A stretch of 64,000 nt of DNA from Phycisphaerae bacterium (GTDB lineage Bacteria > Planctomycetota > Phycisphaerae > Tepidisphaerales > Tepidisphaeraceae). Shown here in pieces: positions 50,593 through 60,118 of this stretch. The translations under genes were made by a program, and so were the position numbers. Position 1 is the stretch's first letter; every line of letters starts with the position of its first letter. A model generated the notes under the pieces. That model saw only the letters and a program-made list of their open reading frames with translations, was not told where the DNA came from and searched no databases. Where the stretch lies: positions 1 through 64,000 of the forward strand of contig JAICIO010000014.1 in assembly GCA_025924315.1 (NCBI GenBank), in the 5' to 3' direction.

Positions 50593-52206
50593 ATGAACGC
50601 CGTTGTTGAAGCCAATGTGGTGTGGGAGTGGTCGATCCAAAGCGACCGCGAAGGCGATACGGTCGAAGTGAACGTCGACTGGACCGCGCCCGAAGGATCA
50701 AAGCGCACGATTCCCGCATTCTGGCGCGGCGGAAAGACATGGTCCATTCGATTCGCTTCGTCGGTGCCTGGTGAGCATCAGTTGTCATGGCGAGAGATCA
50801 AAAGTGAATCGATTCGCGTCACCGTCGAGCCATACCGCGGCGACAATCCGCTGCTGAAGCACGGGCCGATCACTACCAAGCTCGGCGAACACATCTTTCG
50901 CCACGCCGACCGCACGCCGTTCTTCTGGCTCGCGGACACCTGGTGGATGGGCTTGTGCGATCGCCTGCACTGGCCCGGCGAATTCCAGCGCTTCGCGCTC
51001 GACCGGCTCGAACAGGGCTTCAATGTCATTCACCTGGTCGCGGGACTCTATCCCGACATGCCGCCGCTTCACGACGCGGGGAAGAACGAAGCCGGCAAAC
51101 CATGGGATGAGAAGTTCACGCAACTCAATCCCGCCTATTTCGATTACGCCGATCGTCGCATTCAATACCTTTGCAGTATAGGCATCAGCCCATGCATCTT
51201 CGGCTGCTGGGGTTACTTCGCGAAATTCATGGGCGTGGAGAAGCTCAAGAAGCACTGGCGAAATTTGATCGCGCGGTGGGGGGCGTATCCGATCACGTGG
51301 AGTTTGGCCGGCGAAGCGGTGCTGCCGTACTACCTCGACGAAAAGTTTGGCAAGTGGGACGAATACACCCCGCAGGCGAGGAAGGATTGGACGGAGATCG
51401 GGCGCTATGTGCGATCGATCGAGCCGTTCGGCCGGCCGATCACGATCCATCCGCCGAACTACATGGGCAAAGAGCAGGGCGGGCACGACCAGGTCGAAGA
51501 TCGCAACCTTCTCGACTTCGACATGCTGCAGACCGCGCATGGATCGCAGAACTTTTACTGGCACGCGGTCACGGCCGGTCGTCACGCCTATTCGCTCGAA
51601 CCTGCGATGCCGGTCATTCAAGGCGAAGGCTTCTACGAGGGCATCCTCGAATCGTGCCGCGAAGAAACCCAGCGGTGGTTCTTCTGGAGTTCGATTCTCA
51701 CCGGCGCCGCCGGTCACTCGTACGGCGCGAACGGCATCTGGCAGCTGAATCGCCCCGGCGAGCCGTTTCGCGCCAATCCGATGGGCATGCACTGGGGCGA
51801 CATCCCCTGGCAGGACGCCGCAAAATTAAGCGGCGCGAAACAGATCGCCCTCGGCAAGAAACTGCTCGAAACATTGCCTTGGTATGAAATGCAACCACAT
51901 CAGGAGTGGCTCGAACTTGGCAAGCCGAGCGAGTTCGTTCGACCGGAAAACGCGCAGTACATGACGCCGTACTGCGCCGGTATCCCAAACAAACTGCGAT
52001 TGATTTACTGGTCCCCCAACGAGTCTTTCCTGCCGCTCGTCGGCTTAGCGGGAATCGAAAAAAGCGCTCGATACAACGCGACGCTCATCAACCCCAGCAC
52101 GATCGAACCGCTCGATCTCGGCGAAGTGAAACCGGATTCCGATCAGAACTGGAAGATTCCAAAAACACCCATCACGCGCGACTGGTTGCTCATGTTGTCT
52201 ACGTAG
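50593..52206 (+). CDS. DUF5060/DUF4038 (GH140-like) glycosidase, cytoplasmic paralogue
   Basis: A 537-residue protein. The N-terminal beta domain (to ~90) contains NVVWEWSIQSDREGDTVEVN; a TIM barrel follows (ADRTPFFWLADTWWMGLCDR, NVIHLVAGLYPDMPPLHDAG, SLAGEAVLPYYLDEKFG, VIQGEGFYEGILESC). Candidate acidic residues are E~240 and E~344. The DUF4038 family includes GH140 apiosidases; substrate here unknown. There is no signal peptide, unlike the paralogue at 60115. GGAGG is just before the ATG. The TAG stop (52204-52206) is part of a GTAG repeat. Confidence 0.87.
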   Translation: MNAVVEANVVWEWSIQSDREGDTVEVNVDWTAPEGSKRTIPAFWRGGKTWSIRFASSVPGEHQLSWREIKSESIRVTVEPYRGDNPLLKHGPITTKLGEHIFRHADRTPFFWLADTWWMGLCDRLHWPGEFQRFALDRLEQGFNVIHLVAGLYPDMPPLHDAGKNEAGKPWDEKFTQLNPAYFDYADRRIQYLCSIGISPCIFGCWGYFAKFMGVEKLKKHWRNLIARWGAYPITWSLAGEAVLPYYLDEKFGKWDEYTPQARKDWTEIGRYVRSIEPFGRPITIHPPNYMGKEQGGHDQVEDRNLLDFDMLQTAHGSQNFYWHAVTAGRHAYSLEPAMPVIQGEGFYEGILESCREETQRWFFWSSILTGAAGHSYGANGIWQLNRPGEPFRANPMGMHWGDIPWQDAAKLSGAKQIALGKKLLETLPWYEMQPHQEWLELGKPSEFVRPENAQYMTPYCAGIPNKLRLIYWSPNESFLPLVGLAGIEKSARYNATLINPSTIEPLDLGEVKPDSDQNWKIPKTPITRDWLLMLST

Positions 52207-52278
52207 GGTGCGCTTCAGCGCACCGGTTATTTCTTTTGTGTGCGAACGAATAACCGGTGCGCTGAAGCGCACCCTACG
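52202..52278. repeat. BIME-like pair of GTAG REP hairpins, copy 7
   Basis: GTAG-GGTGCGC-TTCA-GCGCACC and the exact inverse. It lies between the GH140-like stop and the GH36-like start, supplying the stop of the former. Confidence 0.92.
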
Positions 52279-52291
52279 AATGTGGAGAGTT

Positions 52292-55200
52292 ATGCCTTCA
52301 TATGTCGAACAAATTGAGAACGGCTATCGGCTGTCGAATGATCACTTCGAAGCCGTCATTTCGGCCAACGGCGAAACCATCGGCATCACGCATCTCGCCT
52401 CTCGCGGCGAGCCGAAACGGGAAACCGTCACGGTCAAAGAACAACCAATCATGCTCCGCCTGGCGACCGACGCTCCGCGTGAAGATTTTGTCGATTGGCA
52501 ATTTCACGCTGGCTCCGGCACCGAAATTCCGCATGAAGACGATTGGGGCATCGCGCTCGAGCTGCATAAAAAGCCGACGAACAACGGCGCCGGTCCGCGG
52601 TGCGGGCGGCTAATCGACACGCTGCTCGGCAATGCGTGGTACACCGACATTTATTACCCGGGCTACTGCTGGTATCGGCGGATGGTGAACCTGCCGAAGG
52701 AATGGGCGGGCAAGCCGATCGTGTTCGTTCTCGGCGGAGGCGACACGTGGGATTGGCGGAATTACTGGGTGTATCTCAACGGCGAGCAGATCGGCCGGCA
52801 CAGTTACGACACGACCTACACGAGCGCGTTTCACGAAGTCCCGCGATATGTCATCAAGCCGGGCGACGCAAATTACGCGAAGCTGAAGTTCGGCGAGGAG
52901 AACTTGCTCGCGGTGCAGGCGCGATTGCTCGATCGCCGCACGCCGGACATGCACCGGCTGGATCTCGAACGTTACAGCGGTGCGTCGTTCATCTGCGATC
53001 AATACGTCAGCGCCGGCGAGCCGACACGCGATGTCACCGGCTTTACGCTGAAGCAGCATTCGTCGTCGATGGACGGCGACAACGCCGTCGTCGAGTTGCT
53101 CCTCATGCATCCGACCGAGCCGCTCTCCGTCACAGCGCGGTACTGGCTCGCGCCAAATGACACCGCCATTCACAAGCGTCTCGTTGTCCGCAACGAAGGC
53201 AATGCGCCGATCGCGTTGCTCGAAGCGGACGTGTCACATCTTCTCTTTGAGAAGGTTCAATACTTCGACGGCGGGCACGGCTGGCCGGCGCGCATCGGCG
53301 AAGACTGGTTCGCGGGCGTCGCGCACCCCGCGGGGATTTCGCGCTTCGATAAGACCGGCGTGCGATTGCAGTGTTATCCCGGAGTCACGCTCGATCCGAC
53401 GCACTCGCACGATTACACGAGCAAAACCGCGGTCGTCGGCCTCGGCAACGGCCGGCGCGCGTTCAGCGAATACCTGCAGGCGCACGGCCGGCGAAAGCCC
53501 GAATTCCTCAACATGTATTCGCTCTACGGCCTATGCGAAATCGCCACCGGGCTGTACGAGAAAGTCGAGCTGACCGAATCGCTCGTGATGAAAAATCTCG
53601 AGCAGATGACCGACCTGCAGAAGCGCGACATCCGGTTCGAGTACTACTGCATCGACACCGGCTGGAATGATCCTCTCGGCGACCTCAAGCAATTTCATCC
53701 GAAGAATTTCCCGCACGGATCGGACGAGACATTCAAGAAGATTCACGACCTCGCCATGAAGCCGCTGCTGTGGATGTCGCCCGCACAAGGCCCGCCGGCC
53801 TTTCGCTTCGGAACAACCAATCCGCTGCTCAAGCCTGAAGACAACGTCGGCGCCGGCTGGTTCCTCTGCTGCGCATCGACGACCTGGCGCAACATGCTCC
53901 GCGAGGCGATGCTTTATCACGTCAAAAACAACGGGGTGCGTGGCTTCAAGCTCGACGAAGTCGCGTTCTACTGCGGCCGCACAAATCACGGCCACATGAT
54001 GAACAAGTACGGCGTCGAAGCGACGATGGACGCGTTCATCGACACGCTGAACGCCGTCAAACAAGAATGCCCGGATGTTCTATTAATGCTCTATTGGCGC
54101 TTCATGTCGCCGTGGTGGCTGCTGCATGCCGACACGATGTATCAGCGGCGATTGCAGATGGAGGGCTCAACGCCGTCGCCGTTCCCGTCGCGCATCATTC
54201 GCCAGTCGGTCACGGTCAGCCTCGATCAAGGCCACGACTGGAACTGGGACCTCATGCCGCTAATCGCGCAGGACAGCCTCGGTGTCTGGCTCAGCAACAC
54301 GCGCTGGGGCAGCTGGATGGGGGCGGAGGGCTGGCGCGAAGCATGGATCATGGATTTCGTCCGCGGAAACATGATGCATCAGCTGTGGGGAGATCTTTCC
54401 CTGCTCCATGAAGACGACGTCGTGTTCATGCAGGCGATCGCGAAATGGACGAGTGAGAATTGGAAACTGCTCAAACATCCGCGGCGCATTTTGGGAAGCC
54501 CGTGGCGGCAGGAACCATACGGCTACGCCTGCTGCGAAGGCGACCGCGGACTGATCGTGATCAATAACGCGCAGTTTTCGAACGATACCGTGCAGATTGC
54601 GCTCGATGAGACCATTGGGCTTTCGCGGGGAAAAACATACGACGTTCACTGGATCTATAAGAACGGGAACGTCGGAGAGCAGCGTGCCCAGCGCGTGGGG
54701 CCCGGCGAGATGCTAAAGGTCGACCTTGGATCGTTCGAAGCGTGCATGGCGGAGATCGTCCCGATGGCGGACGTCGTGCGCACTGCTCCGCCCACGCCGG
54801 CTTCCGCGCCAAAGCGCATTCACGTTCGTGCGATTCAAAATGCCTATCGCAAGCTCGATTGGTACGCCAAAGAGGACCAGGCGACGCTTGCGCTCGTGAT
54901 GAATGGTCGCATTACACCCACGACCGCGCCGACGACGCTGGCCGCGGGGCCGGATCGCACGGACGAGCGCGATCGCGACATCGTGCAGGAACATCTGACA
55001 ACAACGGCGCTGCTTGCGCCGAAGAGCTCGCCATCGAAACTGCTCTTCTTCACGCGATTCGACCGCGACGGAATCGCCTGGCATCACCTCGCGCCGTTCG
55101 AAATCATCAAAGTGATCGCGACGGTAGACGGCAAGCCCCTCGAAATGAAAGTGACCCCGAAACGATGGCACGAAGAGGCAGGGGCGTGGAGCTGGGTGTT

Positions 55201-55309
55201 GCACGAGTTCGATGTCCGCGCGGGCACGAGTGAGATCGCGCTTGCGATCGAGGCGGCGCATCCGAAGACGGTGTCGCTTGCTTTTGAGGCGTGGCATGCG
55301 GACGCGTAA
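52292..55309 (+). CDS. GH36/clan GH-D-like glycosidase, cytoplasmic
   Basis: A 1005-residue protein. The ATG at 52292 is chosen because GGAG is 5 bases upstream; the frame also reads back through the preceding repeat. Domains: a beta-sandwich to about 130, a GH2-like jelly-roll (WYRRMVNLPKEWAGKPIVFV, VYLNGEQIGRHSYDTT) to ~250, a beta-sandwich, and a TIM barrel from ~420. The barrel has RFEYYCIDTGWNDPLGDLKQ and GFKLDEVAFYCGR, where D~554 is the candidate nucleophile. C-terminal beta domains follow. Probably an alpha-galactosidase-type exo-enzyme; substrate unknown. Confidence 0.83.
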   Translation: MPSYVEQIENGYRLSNDHFEAVISANGETIGITHLASRGEPKRETVTVKEQPIMLRLATDAPREDFVDWQFHAGSGTEIPHEDDWGIALELHKKPTNNGAGPRCGRLIDTLLGNAWYTDIYYPGYCWYRRMVNLPKEWAGKPIVFVLGGGDTWDWRNYWVYLNGEQIGRHSYDTTYTSAFHEVPRYVIKPGDANYAKLKFGEENLLAVQARLLDRRTPDMHRLDLERYSGASFICDQYVSAGEPTRDVTGFTLKQHSSSMDGDNAVVELLLMHPTEPLSVTARYWLAPNDTAIHKRLVVRNEGNAPIALLEADVSHLLFEKVQYFDGGHGWPARIGEDWFAGVAHPAGISRFDKTGVRLQCYPGVTLDPTHSHDYTSKTAVVGLGNGRRAFSEYLQAHGRRKPEFLNMYSLYGLCEIATGLYEKVELTESLVMKNLEQMTDLQKRDIRFEYYCIDTGWNDPLGDLKQFHPKNFPHGSDETFKKIHDLAMKPLLWMSPAQGPPAFRFGTTNPLLKPEDNVGAGWFLCCASTTWRNMLREAMLYHVKNNGVRGFKLDEVAFYCGRTNHGHMMNKYGVEATMDAFIDTLNAVKQECPDVLLMLYWRFMSPWWLLHADTMYQRRLQMEGSTPSPFPSRIIRQSVTVSLDQGHDWNWDLMPLIAQDSLGVWLSNTRWGSWMGAEGWREAWIMDFVRGNMMHQLWGDLSLLHEDDVVFMQAIAKWTSENWKLLKHPRRILGSPWRQEPYGYACCEGDRGLIVINNAQFSNDTVQIALDETIGLSRGKTYDVHWIYKNGNVGEQRAQRVGPGEMLKVDLGSFEACMAEIVPMADVVRTAPPTPASAPKRIHVRAIQNAYRKLDWYAKEDQATLALVMNGRITPTTAPTTLAAGPDRTDERDRDIVQEHLTTTALLAPKSSPSKLLFFTRFDRDGIAWHHLAPFEIIKVIATVDGKPLEMKVTPKRWHEEAGAWSWVLHEFDVRAGTSEIALAIEAAHPKTVSLAFEAWHADA

Positions 55310-57182
55310 TTCTCGTAGGGTGCGCTTCAGCGCACCGGTTATTTATCTCTTCGAAGAACCAAATAACCGGTGCGCTGAAGCGCGCCGTACAAATCGATTC
55401 TTTGCGTGGACGTTTGTTCTTGGAGTCGTGATGGTGCAACCCGCAATCGCCAAACCGGTATTGCGCGCGGATTTCAATGCCTCGCGCTCTGAATTAACCG
55501 CGCTGAGTTGGGACACCGAAGGTGGAACGCGCGCGGCAATGAATCTGTTTCGGCACGGGAAAACTGTGACGTTGCAGCGCTCGTGGCGGGTCGAAGCGCG
55601 CGATGGCGCGATCACCATGACCATCGAAGGCGGTGAGAAGGCTGAACTGGTTTTTCCGTTCGATCCGCTGGTTTGCGCGACGACCGTGATGCCGAGCCAG
55701 TGGGATTACGACGGCACACTTCACCTGCCGGCGATCATCAGCGCGCCGGATTTCGGGCAGATGCGATTGTCGGAAGCGAACGGCGCGAAAATCACGGGCC
55801 GACTCGTCGGCAGCCGAACTGATCATATTGTCGACCTCATAATCGAACTTCCGGCACAGGCAATCACGCTGAAGCTTGAGCCTGTCATCCTGCCGACGCC
55901 GAAGGGGATCGACGAAAAGACCTGGCGGATGGCGCGGCGGGGATGGTGGAACGCGATCGAGCCGAGCGCGAAGTGGGGCGAGCAATCGCGGAAGTTCAGC
56001 GCGCCGGCGGGGGTGCTGGCGAATAATGTGGTGAGCGATCCGGTGAGTTGCCTCATGCATGTCTGGGCGGATCAGGTTCTGCTCACCCCGAGTTTTGATG
56101 AGCGCGCGTATCTGACGGATCTCGTGCGGCGAACGATCGACTGGTGGATCGATCATCGGACCAAAGAGAATGGTGAGGTGTACGCGTACTGGGATCACGC
56201 GGACATGCTCGACGCGAATTGCAGTCCGCTGATCGCCTCGTGGGACTATGTGGAGTCGTCGAACTCTCGCGCGTGGCTGGCAAAGCGGATCGGGAAGCTT
56301 GAGTTCCTCGCCGACTATCTGCTCAAGCGCGACCTCGACGGCGACGGCCTGATCGAATCAACGCACAGCGGAAACTCGGGCACGCTCATCGAGCCGATGC
56401 GTGCGGGCTCTGCGTATGACACGATCAACGCGGGGTACAAGGACGCGTACAGCAACATCCTCGCGTACCGCGCATTTCGCTGCATGGCGGATCTGGAAAA
56501 GCAGCTGAATCGGCCGGAAAAGTCGGCCGTTTATGCGAAACAGGCTGAAAAGCTGAAGGCGGCTTTTGGGCCGCTGTTTTTCAATCCGAAGACCGGCTGG
56601 CTCGCGTGGTGGAAGAGCGAAGACGGAAAGATGCACGATCTCTCCGCACCGATGATCACGAGCCTTGCGATCGAGTATGGCCTTGTGCCTCCCGAGCAGG
56701 GACGCGCAATGCTCAACAAGCTGTGGGCGAAGATCGAATCGGTTGGCTTTAAGAGATTCGATCTAGGCGTGCCGTTCACGCTCGCTCCGGTGCCTCGCGG
56801 GGACTATCTGATCGGCCTCGAAGGTGCGGGGGTGCCAAAAAGAGAGGACGGCTCCGACACCTTCGGCCAATATCTCAACGGCGGATGCCTGGTGAACGAC
56901 GCCATTCACTTCATCACCGCGCTCTACATTTGCGGAGAGACAGAGAAGGCGGATCGCATTCTCAGCGCGATGCTCGAGCGGCAGGACAACGGGGTTTTTC
57001 CCAATGGCGGCGGGTTTCAGAATGGGGTCGTGAACGAATGGCCGAAAGGCGCGGAATTTTACGAATGGGACGGCAAGACGAGTGGTTACGAGGGGCACCT
57101 CACGTATAGTTTCACCTTCCTGCAGGCGATCTTCCTGCGCGATCCCGCGTATCGCGCGAAACTGTTTCGTCCGCTGCAATGA
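55296..57182 (+). CDS. Secreted six-hairpin (alpha/alpha-barrel) glycosidase with repeat-encoded leader
   Basis: A 628-residue protein. ATG 55296 has GAGG 6 bases upstream and overlaps the previous gene by 14 bases. From it, translation crosses the BIME-like element 55315-55390 (encoding VRFSAPVI ... NNRCAEARR) before the signal-peptide core FFAWTFVLGVVMVQPAIA. If this start is wrong, ATG 55431 or GTG 55428 would give no full signal peptide. The catalytic domain shows YAYWDHADMLDANCSPLIAS, DGDGLIESTHSGNSGTLIEP, YDTINAGYKDAYSNILAYRA and WWKSEDGKMHDLSAPM, six-hairpin type. Acid/base not assigned. The stop overlaps the next start (ATGA). Confidence 0.8.
   Translation: MRTRNSRRVRFSAPVIYLFEEPNNRCAEARRTNRFFAWTFVLGVVMVQPAIAKPVLRADFNASRSELTALSWDTEGGTRAAMNLFRHGKTVTLQRSWRVEARDGAITMTIEGGEKAELVFPFDPLVCATTVMPSQWDYDGTLHLPAIISAPDFGQMRLSEANGAKITGRLVGSRTDHIVDLIIELPAQAITLKLEPVILPTPKGIDEKTWRMARRGWWNAIEPSAKWGEQSRKFSAPAGVLANNVVSDPVSCLMHVWADQVLLTPSFDERAYLTDLVRRTIDWWIDHRTKENGEVYAYWDHADMLDANCSPLIASWDYVESSNSRAWLAKRIGKLEFLADYLLKRDLDGDGLIESTHSGNSGTLIEPMRAGSAYDTINAGYKDAYSNILAYRAFRCMADLEKQLNRPEKSAVYAKQAEKLKAAFGPLFFNPKTGWLAWWKSEDGKMHDLSAPMITSLAIEYGLVPPEQGRAMLNKLWAKIESVGFKRFDLGVPFTLAPVPRGDYLIGLEGAGVPKREDGSDTFGQYLNGGCLVNDAIHFITALYICGETEKADRILSAMLERQDNGVFPNGGGFQNGVVNEWPKGAEFYEWDGKTSGYEGHLTYSFTFLQAIFLRDPAYRAKLFRPLQ
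55315..55390. repeat. BIME-like GTAG element, copy 8, right end decaying
   Basis: Left GTAG-GGTGCGC-TTCA-GCGCACC is intact; right GGTGCGC-TGAA-GCGCGCC then GTAC has lost the CTAC end. It lies inside the leader region of the six-hairpin gene. Confidence 0.88.
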
Positions 57183-60118
57183 AACTGCTTCCGATCATCC
57201 TGTCGTTGTTTGTCGCCCTCGGTTGCTCCGGTGCGACATCGCAGCAGTGGCGATTGAAAACCGACGACACGCAACTTACGGTCTCCGTGCGCGATGATCG
57301 GATTTTCCTTACTGATCTTTCCAGCACGGCAAACCGCGACTCCTGGCTCGCAAAGGAGTCACCGGTCCCGCTCATCTCCCACGTCTGGATCGGCGATCGT
57401 GAGGTGCAGACGTCGTGGTCGCTGGTGAAGGAGTCTTCGAACTTCTCCCGCTTTTCGTTTCTTCCCCACTCGGCCGAGGGCCGCGGAACGGTCACGCTGA
57501 CGTTTGTAAATACGGAACCGAAGCTGCGGCTGCAATCGATCTGGCGAGCCCGTCCCGGCCGCGGGCCGATCGAACATTGGATCGAGATTCAGAACCTCTC
57601 GAACGAGCGCGTGACGATTCCGCAGCAGGAATCTCTCCAGTTGTCTTCCCTCGGTCCCGCCGATCGTGACGATCATTCGCTTTCAATCTGCTGGATCAAG
57701 CGTGGCGGAAGCAATGCGAGCACGCAAGGCGGTGTCGAGATTGAATGGTGCAAGGTGCTGCGGACTCTGACGCTCGCGAGCAATCCGGAGGATGGCGCAT
57801 CACCGATTCCCTGGCTGGCGATTGAAAATGCTTATGGCGGGGGCCTCTATGTCGGTTGGGAATTTTCTGGCCTTGGACGGATCGAGGCGAGCGCCGCGGG
57901 GTTATTCAGAGACGTTAATTTGCGGGTTGGATTGAATCCCGATTTCAAAACGGACATCGCGCCCGGCGAAACGTTCGTCGTCCCGCCGGCGTTTGTCGGG
58001 TGCTATGCCGGGGACATCGATGAAGGCGCATACAGCCTGCATCGCTTCATTCTTCAGAAACTTCGTCCGCGCGTGCCGCGGGATTACGCCGATCCGACGC
58101 TCGCGTACAACCTCTACCTGGATGCCGGCGGAAACAAGGCGACGGAAGCGGATGTGCTCAAAAGCGTCGCGACGTGTCATGAGTTGGGATTCGAAACGTT
58201 CATGCCGGATGCGATGTGGTTTCCGGAGACCGGCGATTGGCGGTGGGATCCGAAACGCTTTCCTCGCGGGATTGAGCCGATCGAGCGCGCGGTGCATGCG
58301 GATGGGATGAAGCTGGCGCTGTGGTGTGCGTGGACGAACGGCGGGGTGTCGAGCGATCCGGGGGCGCTGAGCATTCGCGGGCCGGTCGCGCATCCGGATT
58401 GGTTTCGATCGGACGTGCCGGCGGATTGGCAACCGGCCGCGTTCAGCGGCGCGCAGGTTTGTCTTGGGTGCGATGAGGCGAAGCAGTGGGAGATCGCCAA
58501 GACGCAATGGCTCGTCGCGCATCACAAGCTCGATTACCTGAAGCACGACATCTCGCCGATCGTCACGAGCTGCACGCGCACCGATCATCGCCATCACTTC
58601 GGCACGGACGCGAGCTATTGGGCGACGATGGGGTATTACGAAGTTCAGGAGAAACTGCTCGCGAATAATCCGGGGCTGATGCTCGAGGACTGTAGCGGCG
58701 GTGGGCAGATTAAGGATTTCGGCATCGTTCAGCGAACGCATTACACCGTCGCGACGGACACGCTTTCGAATCTGCCGGACAGGCGAGCGATATACGATTC
58801 GACCTATTGCTTTCCGCCGCTCGTTTTGCAGGCCTACACGTACGACAATTACTACCCCGTGAAAGGCGACGAGCCCGGCCCGTTCCTCTGGCGCAGCGGG
58901 ATGATGAGCGCGTGGCAAATCGATCCAACCGACACGGGGCGCTGGACTGACGCCGAGCGCGACATCACGCGGCGGCACACGCAGATCTACAAAGAATGGA
59001 TCCGCCCCATGCTGCAGGACGTGAAGGTGCATCACATCCTCCCGCGCCCTGACGGCGTGCATTGGGACGGGATGTTTTATTTCAGCGAGCCGATCAAGCG
59101 CGGGATGCTGTACATCTTTCGGCCGGATGCGCGGGAGGATTCGCAGACGGTTCGGCTCAAAGGTCTCGATGAGAAGAAGAGCTATTGGATCTGGGGCGAA
59201 GACGCTTCGCTCGCGCCCGCAAAGAAAACCGGCGGCGAGCTGATGCGCAAGGGTGTAACGATTTCGCTGCCCACGCGCTACTCCTCGGATCTGGTGTATG
59301 TGCAGGATGCGTCGCTCGGTCAGCCGGCGGGGATGGATCCACCGGGCGAATTCACGTTGAGCAATTTCGAGACGAGCAGTGATGCGTTCTCTTCGTCCGC
59401 CAAACTTACTTGGACCGCGAGTGCGAACGCTCGCAGCTATCACGTCATCGTTTCGCCAGATTTCGATTTTCACGATGCCGCGTTCGATTCGATCACGACG
59501 AAAACTTCGCTCGTCGCCAGTCATCTGCCGCCGGCGGGCGAGCTGTACTGGAAAGTGCAGGCGATTTCGTCCGGCGGGCGTCGCGATCAAACCGGCGAAA
59601 TTGGCCACTTCAAAACGCCCGAGCTCAAAAAACTTCCCGGTGTCACATTTGTTTCCGACATGCCATGGCTTCGCTCCAATGCCGGCGCCGGCAACACCGT
59701 TCATCGCGATACGAACCTCACCGGCAAGACGATCCGCATCGCGGGGATCGCTTACGAGAAGGGCGTCTGGACGCATTCGAACAACGACGGCTCGCCCGCC
59801 GACGTCGTGATCGATCTCTCGAACAAAACTTTTGCGCGATTTATCGCGGATAGCGGCGTGGAAGATTCCTCCGGCGGGGGCTCGATCCAATTTCACGTGT
59901 TGCTCGATGGGAAGGTGAAAGCCGAAACTGGCGTGATGCGATCGGGTGAATCGCATCATTTCGATGTCGATGTTTCGGGGGCGAAAGAAGTCACACTGCG
60001 CGTGCTCAACGGGGGAGATGGCTATAGCTCAGATCACGCGGCCTGGGGGTGTGCCCGCTTCATCGATCGCGGCGCGGTCGATCCGGTCGAAGCGATCATT
60101 CATGGAGTTGCGAAATGA
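57179..60118 (+). CDS. GH36 alpha-galactosidase-like lipoprotein with NPCBM domain
   Basis: A 979-residue protein. The lipobox in SLFVALGCSG makes Cys16 the likely lipidation site. A beta-sandwich (to ~280) is followed by a melibiase TIM barrel: YNLYLDAGGNKATEADVLKS, DAMWFPETGDWRWDPKRFPR. The nucleophile is D457 in LDYLKHDISP and the acid/base D513 in LEDCSGGGQIKDFG, matching GH36 motifs. Residues ~720-810 look FnIII-like. Residues ~820-975 form an NPCBM domain (GVWTHSNNDGSPADVVIDLS ... YSSDHAAWGCARF), similar to those in the giant protein. It removes terminal alpha-galactosyl-type residues; exact sugar unknown. Confidence 0.88.
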   Translation: MKLLPIILSLFVALGCSGATSQQWRLKTDDTQLTVSVRDDRIFLTDLSSTANRDSWLAKESPVPLISHVWIGDREVQTSWSLVKESSNFSRFSFLPHSAEGRGTVTLTFVNTEPKLRLQSIWRARPGRGPIEHWIEIQNLSNERVTIPQQESLQLSSLGPADRDDHSLSICWIKRGGSNASTQGGVEIEWCKVLRTLTLASNPEDGASPIPWLAIENAYGGGLYVGWEFSGLGRIEASAAGLFRDVNLRVGLNPDFKTDIAPGETFVVPPAFVGCYAGDIDEGAYSLHRFILQKLRPRVPRDYADPTLAYNLYLDAGGNKATEADVLKSVATCHELGFETFMPDAMWFPETGDWRWDPKRFPRGIEPIERAVHADGMKLALWCAWTNGGVSSDPGALSIRGPVAHPDWFRSDVPADWQPAAFSGAQVCLGCDEAKQWEIAKTQWLVAHHKLDYLKHDISPIVTSCTRTDHRHHFGTDASYWATMGYYEVQEKLLANNPGLMLEDCSGGGQIKDFGIVQRTHYTVATDTLSNLPDRRAIYDSTYCFPPLVLQAYTYDNYYPVKGDEPGPFLWRSGMMSAWQIDPTDTGRWTDAERDITRRHTQIYKEWIRPMLQDVKVHHILPRPDGVHWDGMFYFSEPIKRGMLYIFRPDAREDSQTVRLKGLDEKKSYWIWGEDASLAPAKKTGGELMRKGVTISLPTRYSSDLVYVQDASLGQPAGMDPPGEFTLSNFETSSDAFSSSAKLTWTASANARSYHVIVSPDFDFHDAAFDSITTKTSLVASHLPPAGELYWKVQAISSGGRRDQTGEIGHFKTPELKKLPGVTFVSDMPWLRSNAGAGNTVHRDTNLTGKTIRIAGIAYEKGVWTHSNNDGSPADVVIDLSNKTFARFIADSGVEDSSGGGSIQFHVLLDGKVKAETGVMRSGESHHFDVDVSGAKEVTLRVLNGGDGYSSDHAAWGCARFIDRGAVDPVEAIIHGVAK

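Noticed and set aside
57902-59959. 685-codon open frame on the minus strand
   Set aside because: Antisense to the GH36 gene, whose catalytic motifs are clear. The antisense product is Arg-rich without recognisable motifs.
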